A model generated the notes under the pieces. That model saw only the letters and a list, made by a program, of their open reading frames with translations, did not search any database and was not told the DNA's origin. The translations under genes were made by a program, and so were the position numbers. Positions 1 to 11,911 of a DNA stretch of 64,000 nt are shown here, piece by piece (position 1 is the first letter of the stretch; each line of letters opens with the position of its first letter). Source of the DNA: Golubevia sp. BC0850 (taxonomy: Eukaryota; Basidiomycota; Exobasidiomycetes; Golubeviales; Golubeviaceae); the NCBI GenBank assembly GCA_012976225.1, contig JAAVVG010000013.1:372001-436000 (forward strand). The letters are read 5' to 3'.

Positions 1-1704
1 GAGTTGCTGAGATTATTAATCGAGTCAAATCTGAATTAGTTGGATTTGATGCAAAGGTTAAGACCTGAAGGAAGTTGCTTCTCCATTCCCTCCTTCATTC
101 ACTCTCCATCAGGTTGCTCTCTTTTTCAAGAATCAACTCTGATTCACTTTCTTCTTTGGCCCAACATCTTTAACTCTTCAGATTCATCGCGTTCAAACGC
201 GAGTCATCAACCATCTCAACCTCAAACTACTCTTCATCAACCTGCAATCTCAATTTCAACTGCTCGCTGGGCTTCAGCTTTGACTGATAGAACTCCTTCT
301 CCAAATAATCAATCCTCAACTTCGAATCTTTTCAATAACAATAATTCAAACACTCCAACTCGAAGATCAACCAGAGTCCATCACGATATGAACTCTAACA
401 ATTTCAATCATTCCTCAACTTCAGATGGTGCCTCCGGGACTCATTCTTCTAGTGCGGGTGGCAATAATCATGTAGCCTTGGGAATGGGTAATTCGGGCGT
501 TGGAACTGGTAGAGTCGTAGATCCTAATGGGATCGGTATGGGGTTGGGAGGTTCATTCAATGGAACTGGGAGAACTGCTGGAGATGGCTTACTGTGAGTA
601 ACTCTGATAAATCATCGACCTTCTGATTGGGTTTCCAATTTTATTTTTGAAACTGGTAGAAAGATATCAGAAATCTGTTCATCTTGTAGAGAAGGAACCT
701 TGGTCGGAGTGAGGTCGAAGAGGGTACCCACTTCTTACCTATCCTCCATTCCTCATCGCTTACCACTCTCTCGAAAGCATGCTTTGAATCATTTTTAGAA
801 CATGGTGGATAATTCTTGGGAAACTTTCCACCCTCGCAACTCTGACATCGTCCCTCTCTCAACTCTCCTCCAGTCCCTCTCGAACGCACTACCGACTTTC
901 CCGTCTAGAGATCTTACAAGGAATGGCCAATAGATTCGTTCATTCCACTTTCTATCTCTATTTCTACGGAGGAATGGCTGCTGCTTCACTCTTGACTGTC
1001 TTCTTAAGTCTCTTTCAAGATTGTCCAGGCAGCTTGTTCTACGGATTAGAACTTGGGATCAATTTGGTTTTGATCGCAGAGGTGGGAATTAGGATGGGAG
1101 CTTTTGGAAAGGTTAGTTTACCCTTTCTCTTCTTCCCTCAAGAATCAAGCAAGGTAACAGGGTTTTGAGAGTCTGTTTGAATGCTGATTTGCTTCTGATT
1201 TTCTTTTTTTTTTCTCACACACAGCAATTCTGGAAATCAACTTTCAACATCATAGACTTATGTCTAGTACTTTTATGTGCAATCACTTTACTAGTGATTT
1301 TCTTCTCACATGAATGTTCTCCTTATCGTAGAGATCCTTCTTCTCCTTCTTCTTCCACTCGAACTGGAAAATCAGAAGAGCTTTTAGATTCTTTCCTACT
1401 TATTGGAAGGAACGCAGCTCAAATGATAAGGTTACTTTCAGTTGTTAGAAGGTCTTCAAATTCAGTCACGAATCGAGTCAGCGACATTGATATCGATTCA
1501 GCACAGCTGAATAGGAATAGAGAATTGAGTTTTAGTTTAGACATTGATTTAGAAGATGAGGGTGCTAGAGTTAGAGATAGAATGGCAGATGGTGGAGATC
1601 AATATGCTAGAAGGAAGAGAGATGAATGGAGAGCTAAAAAAGGTGGGGAAAGGGAAGAGGAACCTTTGTTTGAAGTCGATGAAGATGAGGATGATGAATT
1701 GTAA
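1..1704 (+). CDS. Voltage-sensor-like multi-pass membrane protein, 5' end outside window
   Basis: The frame is open from the left edge (bases 3-56) and resumes in a Ser/Asn/Gly-rich disordered stretch ending at the donor at 594. An exon at 799-1111 follows, then one at 1225-1704 ending in TAA; phases agree at the last two junctions, while the junction after base 56 is unresolved. The later exons encode at least three hydrophobic segments (including YLYFYGGMAAASLLTVFLSL and IIDLCLVLLCAITLLVIFF) and then RNAAQMIRLLSVVRRS, whose spaced arginines resemble an S4 voltage-sensor helix. The tail is strongly acidic (DEDEDDEL at the end). I infer a fungal ion-transport-domain protein acting in a membrane. 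No pore loop or selectivity filter is visible, so channel activity is not shown. The N-terminal exons lie beyond the window. Confidence 0.7.
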
Positions 1705-2251
1705 TATGATTTTGAGATGGATGTTTTGATTGTTGTATCTTATGAATTAAGGTTTGTTAATAGGTGCTTCATTTTGACTTTGGAGTTGGTTCTGAAGGTT
1801 TGGGGTTTGGGGATTGGGCTTGGTGATGAGTGAAAGCTTCGAGACAAGTGAGTGAGTGAGTGTTTCATCCAGAGTAATTTGCTTTCCAAAGGAAACTTCG
1901 ACGTGAATGGAAAATTCGAACTGAACGGAAAAATCTTAGAGTGGAGTTCCTGGAGGAAAAAGTACCTTGTTTTGAGTTAGTTTACTCGAGAGTCAACAGT
2001 CTCTCAATTGGAACAGGGAGTGGATCGAGGCACGCGAAAGAACTTCCTCTTTTGTTAGCACATGAAAAAACTTTTGATGGTCCTCAGATTCGAGTAGGTG
2101 CCATCTGCCTGGTCTCGTTGATCAGAACTTGAGAGTCACGACAGCTGCAGACTCTTTTCTGTCGCCTCAACAAATAGGTCAAGGTTGATCTCCTTCGCAT
2201 CCTTCTCCAAATCCTCAAGATAGAGTTATATTTACCAGATTCGAGATTACG
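1705..2251. other. Intergenic stretch
   Basis: No convincing gene. The first part must hold the 3' end of the membrane protein transcript. A 63-codon open stretch at 1941-2132 (+) has no supporting splice signals or recognisable motif. Confidence 0.4.
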
Positions 2252-2535
2252 ATGCCGAAAATGGACGATTTCACTGACAATTCAGGTTCGACTAAGGCGC
2301 ACACAACATGGAAGACTCGAGAAATGGAAAGTCCACAAGACAAGGTATGTTCGTGATTGGATTACGAGATTCGTTACAAGGGAAATAGTGATCGAGACAT
2401 GAGAAGTGACTTCAACAAATGACTGTGCAGACCAGAATAAAGGGTGAAAGAGATGAGATGGGAAGGGAAGTGGAAAGGGCGAGGGAAGAAAAAAGAACAG
2501 GGGAAGACGACTGTGGAATCGAGAACGGATCTTAA
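2252..2535 (+). CDS. Possible small two-exon gene, 65 residues, unknown function
   Basis: ATG at 2252 opens 31 codons to a GTATGT donor at 2345. The acceptor ACTGTGCAG ends at 2430, and 34 further codons run to TAA at 2533-2535, with phase kept exactly. The product is very hydrophilic and charged, rich in Lys, Arg, Glu and Asp, with no membrane segment or known motif. It could be a true small protein, the last exons of a longer gene whose upstream exons I could not see, or chance. The good donor and acceptor with matching phase are the only support. Confidence 0.3.
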
Positions 2536-3894
2536 TGTTTCATTTCAACTCTACCTGAGTGATCAGACCTTCGATTTCCCTTAGCCTCTTTTTTTTGAAA
2601 ACATCTAAATCATCTTCCTTCTTCTTTCTGAGTAAGACGCATTCGTCTCTAAATTCATTTTCGAGTCTGACATTGTGATCTTCTAATTCTTCATGATTCT
2701 GGACAACTCACTTCGATTCTTCTCGGAGGATTCTGCACCAGATTGACTTTCTTCTTGAGGTACTGATTCAACTTTTTTGGTGTTCTCTTTATTTCCAAAT
2801 CTCTGTAACCTCCATTTCTGTGAGGTCTATCTCTATGTTCCAAGTCAATCTTCTTGCCTTCTTCAACTGGAGGAGAAGAACTTCTTGGAGTTAGAGTGGC
2901 TCTACCAGGACCAGGTTCGTGCAGGGCGAGCCTACTTAGGAGAAAGTCGTGCAATAAGGACTGACTTTGACGAGGAATCAATTCGGCTTCCGATCTTGAG
3001 ACTGTAGGTTGGTGACAGAAAACGGGTTCATCTGATCAGTAAACTTTCAAAAGGAGCTCACAGATCATTCAAAGAGCAGTAATACCATTGGCTAGGGAAT
3101 CTTCAAGTGAAAGTGAAGCTTGCAGGCTTCATTCCCTCTTCTGCCATGTCAAAGACTCGATTGAACGCTATCGCATCAGCGCGGAACGAATGATTGAAGA
3201 TCTGAACAGCATGACGATGCATGAGCAGAAACTACTCACCCTTTCCTCCCAACCAACCCGGATAAGATGTAGGAGTATGATGATGGTGATGTTATGTTGA
3301 TAGTCTATGGATATCCATCTTACTTGGCTTCCAGGACGAAGTTGATGAGTGACTTGGAGAAGATGGTTGTGGTTGGAGAGACGAACGAAATCTTGAACTT
3401 TGGAAACTTGGAAAATCTTCAAGACAAACGCTCTCTCCAGCACGAAAGCCTTTTCCAAGAGCAGCTCATCAATGGAAGGAGCTAGAAAAATCCGGAGAGG
3501 CTCAAATTGAAGCTGGCATCTCAATTAATCTTGTAAGAATCTCAAAACGAGGGCTTTCTAGAGACGAAAGTCGAATCCATGTCGCGAGAAGAGGTCTGAA
3601 GCGGACAAAGTAGACTTTCCTCAGAATTCTGGGTCTCAAATCGAGCCAGAAAAAAGAAGCCAATAGTTTACAGCTGATACTTGTATTCCAAATTGAGCCT
3701 TGAAAGGGGCGCACTTGGTCGTTTGAGAAAGGAAAAAAGAAAAAAAAAGGTCATTTCGAGCTCCATCTCGTGGGCGATCACTCGACGCGTCCAATCTCGA
3801 CCACACTACTTTTGCAATACGTTTCCACTACGATTGCACGCCAACAATACGATCACACTATTATTGGGTTTTCCTGAGTTTGCTCTTCACTCAC
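2536..3894. other. Sparse region without a resolvable gene
   Basis: Several open stretches under 120 codons occur on both strands but none has coherent splice signals or composition. Later exons of the minus-strand gene that starts at 4210 should lie here; I could not choose among acceptors. Confidence 0.35.
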
Positions 3895-4210
3895 CTCCTG
3901 AACAACGTCCCGAGTGTTCTAAAGATCTCTCTGATTTCAAAATTTCACCTCCTTTCTCTTTCTTCTCTAGTATAGCTCCATCCTGTTCTTCGCCTTTCTT
4001 TCCCTTGTCATCCTTTCCTCTATCTCTAGCTCCATCTGATTCCAATTTGACCGCCTCAACTAGATTGAGATTGGGTTGAGAAACGATCTGACGGGGCCTG
4101 GTGTTTGAATTAGACAGACCGATAGAGCCTTGATTGGAGGTGTTGTTCTCTTTCTGATTGGAGTTTTGCTCCATCTTGTTCGGAGCTTCTTGTTCTTTGT
4201 TCTCTTTCAT
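3895..4210 (-). CDS. First exon of an uncharacterised hydrophilic protein
   Basis: ATG at 4210 starts 105 codons ending at a strong GTGAGT donor just after 3895, so the gene should continue toward lower coordinates. The encoded part is highly charged and polar, starting MKENKEQEAPNKMEQNSNQK, then Asn/Ser-rich, then a Lys/Asp/Gly/Glu-rich block. No domain is recognisable. A pyrimidine-rich tract lies upstream of the ATG on the coding strand, as seen before other genes in this window. Downstream exons were not identified, so the product length is unknown. Confidence 0.45.
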
Positions 4211-4602
4211 TCTGATTTGGCGAGATTCTTCTTCTGATGACAGACTGGACTTTTCAATTGGAAGTGAAAGATTGAGGAGGAAAGCGGGTGAAATGGAGAA
4301 GAGAAGGCCAGACCTCAGAAGACTGGGAGACTTGGTAGGGCCTTAACGATGACACTTGGCTTGGTCTTGTGATGCTTTTGGGGGTCTTTCTGGTAGTATC
4401 TTGATCCTTTGAGACTAGAGAGAGCGAGATGTTAGAAAGCTTCGTGAGGAAGCGAGGTGAAAGATGGCAAACACCAACTCGAGTTACTGGACTGTTCCCT
4501 TATCTCCTTCTCCCGATCTCTCCCTTTCTCTCAAATTTCCACCTTGAATCGCCATGAGCTCTCACAAGAACCAAAAGATTATCTCCCATCCTCATATGAC
4601 TA
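4211..4602. other. Intergenic or 5' region
   Basis: Contains the pyrimidine-rich upstream region of the minus-strand gene at 4210 and probably the start of the plus-strand gene whose coding frame is clear from about 4604. An ATG at 4464 opens a short coding-like stretch (MANTNSSYWTVP) that could be its first exon, but the splice that would link it was not found. Confidence 0.3.
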
Positions 4603-4603
4603 G

Positions 4604-5682
4604 ATATCAACAAGACGACAAACAAGAGTCTCCAATCAGCATCGAGCAGGCCATCACCAGAAGAGAGAGCAACACTCTTTGACTCCTTCGCAACAACCAG
4701 CTGAATCTTCAACTTCAAAACTTTCAGCAAGGAGAACTCTATCAACTCTTCGAAATTCAACAGTTTGTCAAAACAAATGTGATCTGAGACTACTTCAAAC
4801 CAAATTGGAGTTGATCGGTTGGAATTAGATGCTCGATGTTGGAACTGCTTTGATGCTCTTTTCTGTACTTTTAGATCTCTTTCCTGAAATTTACTTGGGT
4901 TAGTAGGAATAGTAAATGTCTATTTTGATTTGGAGTCACTCTGACTTATCCCAGCCTCAGTTTGCCACCCAAGTCGACGGCTGACTGAAACCTCTTCCGA
5001 CTTCCGATCCAAAGAGACGAGAGGTAATCTAGAATTTCATTTCATTCAACCATTATGAAGTAGATGATGTTCGCTCAGTATCACAGGTCACATCACGCAC
5101 GGGGTTAGACGGCCAGCTAAGTTTTGTCGAAAAAGAAGGGGTAACCTCGAGAGAACATCAATTCAGCTAGATCAGGATCTTCTGGATAACGTAGCTTCAA
5201 TCGGAGATAAGCAACCTACTGGAGAAGAATTATCTCTTCTTTCTACGTCAATTACGGAAGAGAAGACCACCTCAGCAACCGGAGGGCTGCAGAGATCCTC
5301 TAGATTACCTCTCGATGATTCTATTATTCTGGTCATGAATCTTCAAGACACAATGGAAGGAAAAAGTGAGGTCAGAGAAATCACTGGAAGGGTAGAGGAA
5401 GGGTCGATGGACTCAACGGACATATGGACAAACTCTTCGAATCGTCAAGACAGGGAGAAAGCTGTTGACGAGAAAGCTGTCAACCAAGGTCTGCCTTCAG
5501 GGGAAGCGAAGCTTTTGCCCCTCCATCATGGACCGAAGCCCATGGGATTTTTCTGGCTTGTCATTTGGCCTCGCTTCACCCTTTTCGTTCTTGTTTGGGT
5601 GACTCTCCGACTCCTCTGGGTTCTGCCGCGACTGCTCGTTCTGGGATGTCTCTCAATCAAGAGGACTGGCCTGGGAGCTTGA
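4604..5682 (+). CDS. Uncharacterised protein with a C-terminal membrane segment
   Basis: Two coding-like blocks lie on the plus strand. One runs about 4604-4830 (about 75 codons, Ser/Thr/Arg/Gln-rich, containing SLTPSQQPAESSTSKLSARR). The other starts after an acceptor at 5078 or 5086 and is open for about 200 codons to TGA at 5680-5682. The second has no nearby ATG, so it must be an internal or last exon. It is hydrophilic until it reaches a hydrophobic stretch starting GFFWLVIWPRFTLFVLVWVT, about 38 residues long and ending in KRTGLGA. That arrangement suits a tail-anchored or C-terminally inserted membrane protein. The intron between the blocks and the true start are not resolved. No family recognised. 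Confidence 0.5.
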
Positions 5683-7118
5683 GGATCTTTTGTGCAGATA
5701 CTCTTAGAGATCCTGGCAGATGATGTGCAATTCTGGGTGAGTACATGTACATAGACGGCTGAAGCCCTGAAAAGGTTGTTACGACGTTTGAAATGTATTA
5801 ACCTGCCAGCTCTTCTCATACTCTCCTCTCAGATATCTTTCGGTCTTTAGATGATCTTTATAAATTTTAGGCGTATCTCAGCTGGACCAGAGGTTCCATA
5901 CATGGAAGGGAGAGATGTTTACAAAGTCCACAATCTCACATCTCACTCAATCCGCTCCATTTCTCCTATCTTGTTCCTTCTCTTTTTCCAAACCGCATTC
6001 CGTTTCCTCCCCAATTTCAAAATTTCAATCTAGTGCTACCCAAAACAGTGTTTGCTCTTCTCCTCTTCTTTCTTTCCCACTTTCCACTTTCGTCTTCATG
6101 TCTTAACGCTTGTTGAAATTCTCATTCCACTTTTGCTCTCGTACCTTTTGTTGAACTCACTTGGTTCTCAAATCTTTATTTCCAAACTCTTCTCGTGTTT
6201 CTTGCTCTGGCAGATCTTGTGGGATCTTCGTATTTTAGAATTTACGAGACTCTTTTTCCCAAGTCTCCGCGGTTGAAGTACAAGCTGATTCGAGTTTTAA
6301 ACCATCGATCCTGAAAATTACCTAGGTTTTAAGGAGTACCGCCAACCTGAAAACGTGAAGTGGACGAGGCGATTGCAATCGGATGAAAAAAGTGGAGTAG
6401 CCGCTACCTCTTGAGATGGAGCGAGTGAAGGAGTCTGAGCTTCTAAGTGCTCGACTTTTCTGTCCTGGAAAGTTGGAAAAAAGAATGAAGTTGTAAATCA
6501 CTCAGAGAAACAGAGGCAGATGTAAGGAAGAGAAGAGGATGAAGGAGTTCAGAGAGCGCTCAATACTTCGCTCCAACTTCTTTTCCTAACTTGACGAGGT
6601 GTACGCTTAAAGTCGTCAAACTTGGAACTTCATCATTTACCTATCAAATTAAAATATTCCCTGAGCTACCTTCATGTTAACTTCGACCTCAACTTCAAGC
6701 TCTGAACGGAAGGCAGTCATCGATCACACAAGCCACTCACGTCTTCGTAGATCGAGTGTCTCGAAGACCGGTCAAGAAGATGCCCGCCGCCCTTCTGAGA
6801 TGGCTAGAGAAGTTGTAATACAAAAAAATAAAATTTAAAAGAATGAAAAAAATTGTTGAGTTCATTTGGGAATGAGAAAAGTCGGTTGTGGAATCTCTGA
6901 CAGAAAGTTCTCTTTGTTGTTACAGAATTAAGGGTGTCTCTGTTTGGGGAAATCGTATTTGAAACATTTACAAATTATGAATACAACTACATTGAGATGT
7001 CGCTTTATTTCTACTTGGAGCAATTGAGAAAGAAGAGGAGATTGTTGGAAGATTAAAGAGAATTGAAGCTCCCAGAAGAGAAAACGGCGATTGACAGAGA
7101 GAATGAAGGAGCTTGTGC
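5683..7118. other. Long non-coding or unresolved interval
   Basis: A CT-rich tract spans about 5940-6270 and an A/T-rich segment about 6790-6990. No open frame here has a supportable gene structure. The 3' end of the lipase transcript should lie in the last few hundred bases. Confidence 0.4.
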
Positions 7119-9634
7119 CTATAGCCCTTTCTTAGCCAAATCTTCACATATTTGAAGGTAGAAATCTGTAGGTCTGAAGTGATCTCGGCCGATCATAGCC
7201 ATCAGAGGTTTGTTGACCCATCCAATCAGATGAAGATGAGAGACGTCGTCGAGAGTTCCTTGATAGTCTCCCCATTGAGAGCTAGCTGCGCTGACCAATC
7301 CATCATTTTCACCTGGATTAAGAGAAAGCGGATCGTCAGAACAGAGGATTCGCAGGAGAGATTACGTTTCCCCCTGCCCTTCCGCGGAAGCTTCCAAAAA
7401 ACCCACTCACCTTCTTCCGCCTGAATGATTCCGCAAGGGATTCTAAACTCATTAAAGAAGCTAGGCTTAAAACTAGCACCCCAAGAGAAATACATCACAT
7501 CATCATCATCTTTGACTTCTTCGTTGAATTTCTGCATCGATTCGCGAGTTAGATCTTCGAAAGCTGCTCCTCCTCCCGGGACGTTCAAAACCTTCAAAGC
7601 ATTTAGCAAAGTCGGCATTCTATCTTTTCCGATGATTTCATTGATCATATAATCAGCGAAAGCAGAACCTCGATGAGGAGTTGCTACTGTTGTTAAAGAT
7701 TTGACTTTAAAAGTGTAAGAACCTTTGAGTTGTGAGATGAGATATCGACTATCAAGACCTCCCATTGAATGAGAGATCATCGAAATTTCTCTTCCAGGAA
7801 ACCTTTCTTCGATCAGATCTCGAAGTACTTGAGCTCTTTCGGAAATTGAAGCTGAGGCTGGGACTTCGGTGACGAGAACTTCAGCTGGGAGGGGAGGAGA
7901 AAGGTAAGTGAGATGGAGCAGGAAGGTCAGTTCAAGAGATCGAAGCCGAAGAAGCTAAGATCAAGTGTAGAGTGAGAGACTCTCGCTGAGAAGGGACGCC
8001 AACCTTTCAAACTCACCTCCGTTCGCTTCGAGAACTTCCACCACCCCTCTCCAATAGCTCAAGGTCAAAGAAGGAATAGATTTGGGACCCAAAGTTCTAA
8101 ATCCAAATAAACCATGATTCAAAACAATTGGTAACCTAGGAGTATCATATTTATCTTGAAGTCTCAATAATTTACTGGTTGGTAAAGCTGAAGAAAGATC
8201 CGATTCATCAGTTCCCTTCCCTCTCTTCACTCCTTCTTTCTCCGAGGTCTCAGCTTTGTTCAAAGCTAGAGTTAGCTGATTCTTATGATTTGATAACCAA
8301 GTCGAAGCATCTTCACCATCAGGCAATCCAACTAAAGTCCTCAATCGAGAAACAGCATCTAAGAATCCAGTGGGCTCAGAATCTGATTTCTTAGTAGTAG
8401 CAGGTGAAAAAGAAGGGGATCCAGAGTTCAAACCAGCCAAACTGATATCCCAAAAGTTCGGAATATCAGGAACGTCATCTCCATACTTCATTGAGGGTTT
8501 AGATTCCATTCCAGGTTGCTGATTTTCTTCCTCTATTTCCATATCCACTCCCCCTCTTGAAACATTACTGAAACCTCTTGAATGTCGTTTAGCAGAAGGA
8601 GAGAACTCAGAAGGATGCCAGGTATGTTCAGGTCTTGCTAAAAGAAGAGTTGGAGATTGATTTGCTTGGTTCCTTGCTGCAGTAGTGATCGCTCCTCCAA
8701 AGATCGATAAAACAGGGATCGATGAAGTTCTTGTACTTCTAGATGAGAGTTGAGATAGTAGTGAAGGTTTGATAGGTTCTGAAGAGTCTAAAGAGGCTTT
8801 TGGAGATGAAGTTGGTGGAGAGGCTTCGAAACCAGCTAAAGGAGAATGCACTCTAGCAGGATTTGGCGAAGAAGATTGGTTTGGATTCGAATTGATCCGA
8901 AGACTTGCTCTGGAAGTCGGTCGAGATGTAGAGGGAGATGAGATTGGTGAAGCTAGATGGGCTGCTGCAGGAGGAGCTATTAGAGAAGGGACTCCATCCT
9001 CTAAAGCTTCCTCTAGAGCATCTTCTAATAGAGAAGCTTGAGATGGTCTGATTGGTTTGGGTTGGATCTGGAGGTTTGGTAGTTGAGGTTGATGATTTGA
9101 AGGTGACTTCCTGTCCGAGCTTCCACTTGTCCCACTTGGACCCAATAATATCGGCTCCTTCAACTCAGATCTGGTACTTCTCTTATCACTTGGCTGAATT
9201 GCCTTCTCTTCCGATGCTCTATTCCCATCCGACCCTTCCACTTTAACTCCTAAACCGACCAGAGATCGATCAGCTTTTGATGAGCTGCTACTGGTGATGA
9301 ACTGAGTCGATTGAGCTTTCATTTGTTGAACGGTTGGCGGGAGATACTGAACGCCATCTAATGAATCCCTGTTGAGATTCTGTGAGATTTGAGAGACTCC
9401 TTGCCTCTGATTGACCCTCTGAAGAGCTTTGGAATAAGATTGGGAATCAGTTGCAAGGTGAAGAGATGGAAGAGCTGAAGTTGAAGTTGAAGTGGATGAG
9501 CTGGATCCACTTCCGTCCTGTGACGCTGGATTTGAAGTTGAATTTGACGCATCTTTCTTACTAGAAGAAGTGGTTTGAGGTCGATTGCTGATGATGGTAG
9601 CCTTCTTCACAGGTGGAGAGTGATTCCCCAACAT
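7119..9634 (-). CDS. Triacylglycerol lipase, alpha/beta-hydrolase (TGL2-like)
   Basis: Three exons (9634-8017, 7884-7411, 7312-7119) splice in phase to 761 residues. The first 490 or so are Ser/Pro/Asn-rich and look disordered. The hydrolase domain follows, with LNHGLFGFRTLG as the oxyanion-side strand and nucleophile elbow SHSMGG (Ser near 579). The end is typical of this lipase group, with NDGLVS (Asp near 701) and SHLHLIGW (His near 723), giving a complete Ser-Asp-His triad. Such enzymes hydrolyse triacylglycerols; yeast Tgl2 is mitochondrial. I chose the ATG at 9634 because the upstream frame closes at once and the bases before it look like an intron 3' end, so a 5'UTR intron is likely. 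The long N-terminal extension is unusual for the family. Phospholipase or other acyl-ester activity is possible. Confidence 0.85.
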
Positions 9635-9700
9635 TCCACCGACCAATCGACTTCCAGTCTGAATTGTTAAAGATCGAATCGTGAAGAAGTTGAATCTCAA

Positions 9701-10191
9701 AGATTAAGATCAAAGGGAGAAGAGTGGAATTGGGAAGTGATGAGTTACAAGCAAGAAGCTACAACAGATGGGAACCAACTTCCGAAGCCCGCTCCCTTCT
9801 TTCCGGAGGACAGAGCGCGCACGCTAAGGATCGGATGGCGCACGGAACTTTTCGAACCACTTTTGAACCAATTCCAAGTTCCTTCAATCCGTCTCTTTTT
9901 CCTCGAAATTGTTCCCTGCCGCGAAAGATCGAGAGTCTTCACCTTCCCCCTCGCAAGACCTCTTTCGTAGCTCTTTGAATGAGACTGTTTCCAGTCTTTG
10001 CTGATTTTCTAAGGTTCGACAGGGAATACAAGTCGAATCTATCCAAGGAAGTAGAAAAAAAGATGGTGAGAATCAGAAGACTCGAAAATGACAGAGACTC
10101 TAACAAGTTCATTATTGATGGCGATTACGAGGCTAGCTGCTATCAGGTGCAAAGAAAGAAGAAAGACGAGCGAGAAAAGGTACAGAAAGTT
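9701..10191. other. Interval between the lipase start and the next locus
   Basis: Probably holds the lipase promoter and first 5'UTR exon. Short open stretches on the plus strand (9979-10230) show no motif or splice support. Confidence 0.35.
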
Positions 10192-11544
10192 TCAGAAACA
10201 AAAAGGACCCAAAGGTTCTACATCTATTGACCCTTCATCCAATGAGCTATCATCGAAGTCTTCTCTCCAGGAGGCAGGAAGTAGGAGTTTAGAAATGTAC
10301 TCCTTCTGGTTCATCTTCTTCGTCTTGGACCCATACTTCTCCGACAGAGATTCAAAAGCGTACTTGGCAGCATGACCGGCCAACAACCGACCTATTTTGG
10401 CTCCCTCAGATAGTCAATTTTCCTCTCTGACAGCTTCGCATCCCTTCTTGACGCAGCTCGACAGCTCCTTCAGAGCCTCCTTCTTCTCGGCCTCAGAGGC
10501 GTTCAAAGGGACGTTGAGTGCGCTTCCTATCCTGTAGATCCAGCTCCAAGCTGCAGAAGTAGAGAACAGCTCATTGAGATCTTCGAAGCCCTCCTTCAAG
10601 AATCCGAATGAGTCAAGGTAGAAGCCGAGACGCTGGGCGACCTTTGAAAATGCATGCCCGTCGCTGCTTGTTTCGAAACGACGAAAGAAACGATGGCCAA
10701 GGGCATAATCGATGTCGTCTCCCAGCTCGTCGACCTTGACCGTGGGATGTGAGAAGGGAAGACGAAGAAGAGAGGAAATAAGTCTCTAAGGAGAAAGATT
10801 CACAATGGTAGGCATTCCAGGGCCGAAAGAATCAAACTTACTCTTCTCGCTGAAGTAGGATGCCAGATCTGTGTCCGCTTTCGAGAACTTGAATTCTTTA
10901 CGGGAGGGACTGCTGACCAACCCGAAGAAAAGCGAGACGTTAAGAATTCGACAAAGTTTCCAAGGCAAGAGACCATTTCTCACGAAGATTTCAGGTTGCT
11001 TTTTGAGGAAAGGAGCCACGAAAGTCCTCAACTCCTTGCAAAGTGCTGGAGTTCCATAAGATTTTCCTAAGAGAAGATTGGGATTTGCAGAATCTTCTCC
11101 TGAGATCGGAAGAATATGTTGGAAGAATAGCAAATATCCTCCCATCGCAGTCGTCAACTTTTGTGCGTCAGAAGTCGATTTCTTGGGTTCCTTTGACAGG
11201 GGTTTAAGTGAAGTAAAAGAAAAGGCAGCGCGAACATGTCAGAATGAATTGCTACAACCGAAGGTCCTCTGAATGAGTTCAAAATTGACTCCCCCTCCAT
11301 GGTAATTACCAAACTCTCCCTTCTCTTCTCGGCCTTTCAATTCACTCTTACAGAAGTCCGCTATTTGGTCGAACAGTCCGGGGAACTCTAAGAAGAGATC
11401 CTTGATCGGCTCTCCGTTCTCTTTGATTCCAATCATTCTAATCATTCCAACTTACTTCTTCATCGCCACCTCCGATAGCCTCGCTTGACTCTCCTCGACT
11501 GTTGCACTAGCTGCTCCTGCTTGAGAAGGTTTAGATCTGGGCAT
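10192..11544 (-). CDS. Uncharacterised protein; one frame broken by four stops
   Basis: ATG at 11544 begins MPRSKPSQAGAASATVEESQ. The same frame runs to TGA at 10192-10194, 450 codons, interrupted only by stops near 11453 (TAA), 11240 (TGA), 10787 (TAG) and 10415 (TGA). The pieces between are clearly protein-like (for example NGEPIKDLFLEFPGLFDQIA, SEAEKKEALKELSS and AAKYAFESLSEKYGSK), mostly helical and soluble, with no membrane segment. Two of the stops lie inside 18-base GT...AG units that would restore the frame exactly: GTAAGTTGGAATGATTAG and GTGAATCTTTCTCCTTAG. So this is either a gene with very short introns whose lengths are multiples of three, or a decaying gene. The stop near 11240 has no good intron around it. 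The last stop could be the real end, giving a shorter product. No family recognised. Confidence 0.5.
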
Positions 11545-11911
11545 GTTTGATGAGAACAAAGATGATATGAATAGAGTGAGAAGATAATTTGAAGAGAAGT
11601 CGGAATAGGTGAGAGAGATTAAGGTACAGCTGAACTTGTGAATCAGAGCCTGAATTGGAGACCAAAGGGTTAACGATCAAGCCTCTTGAGGTTAGGTTTG
11701 AGCGAGCTGTTGACTTGAGGGAATGAAACTTGAGATGGATTGGGAGACAGTGAGAGTTACCGAAAGGATGGGAACGATGTTGGTTTTGGGAGTTGAACTC
11801 TTCGCCAAATCTCGACCCCTTTGATCCGATTTTCGACCCCCTTGTTGACGACCCACCTTCCTCCAAATTTTCAAAATCTTTCTCAATCCCTCTGGAATTC
11901 TGATCGCAAAC

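Noticed and set aside
7425-7652. Plus-strand frame within the lipase locus
   Set aside because: Antisense of the lipase catalytic exon.
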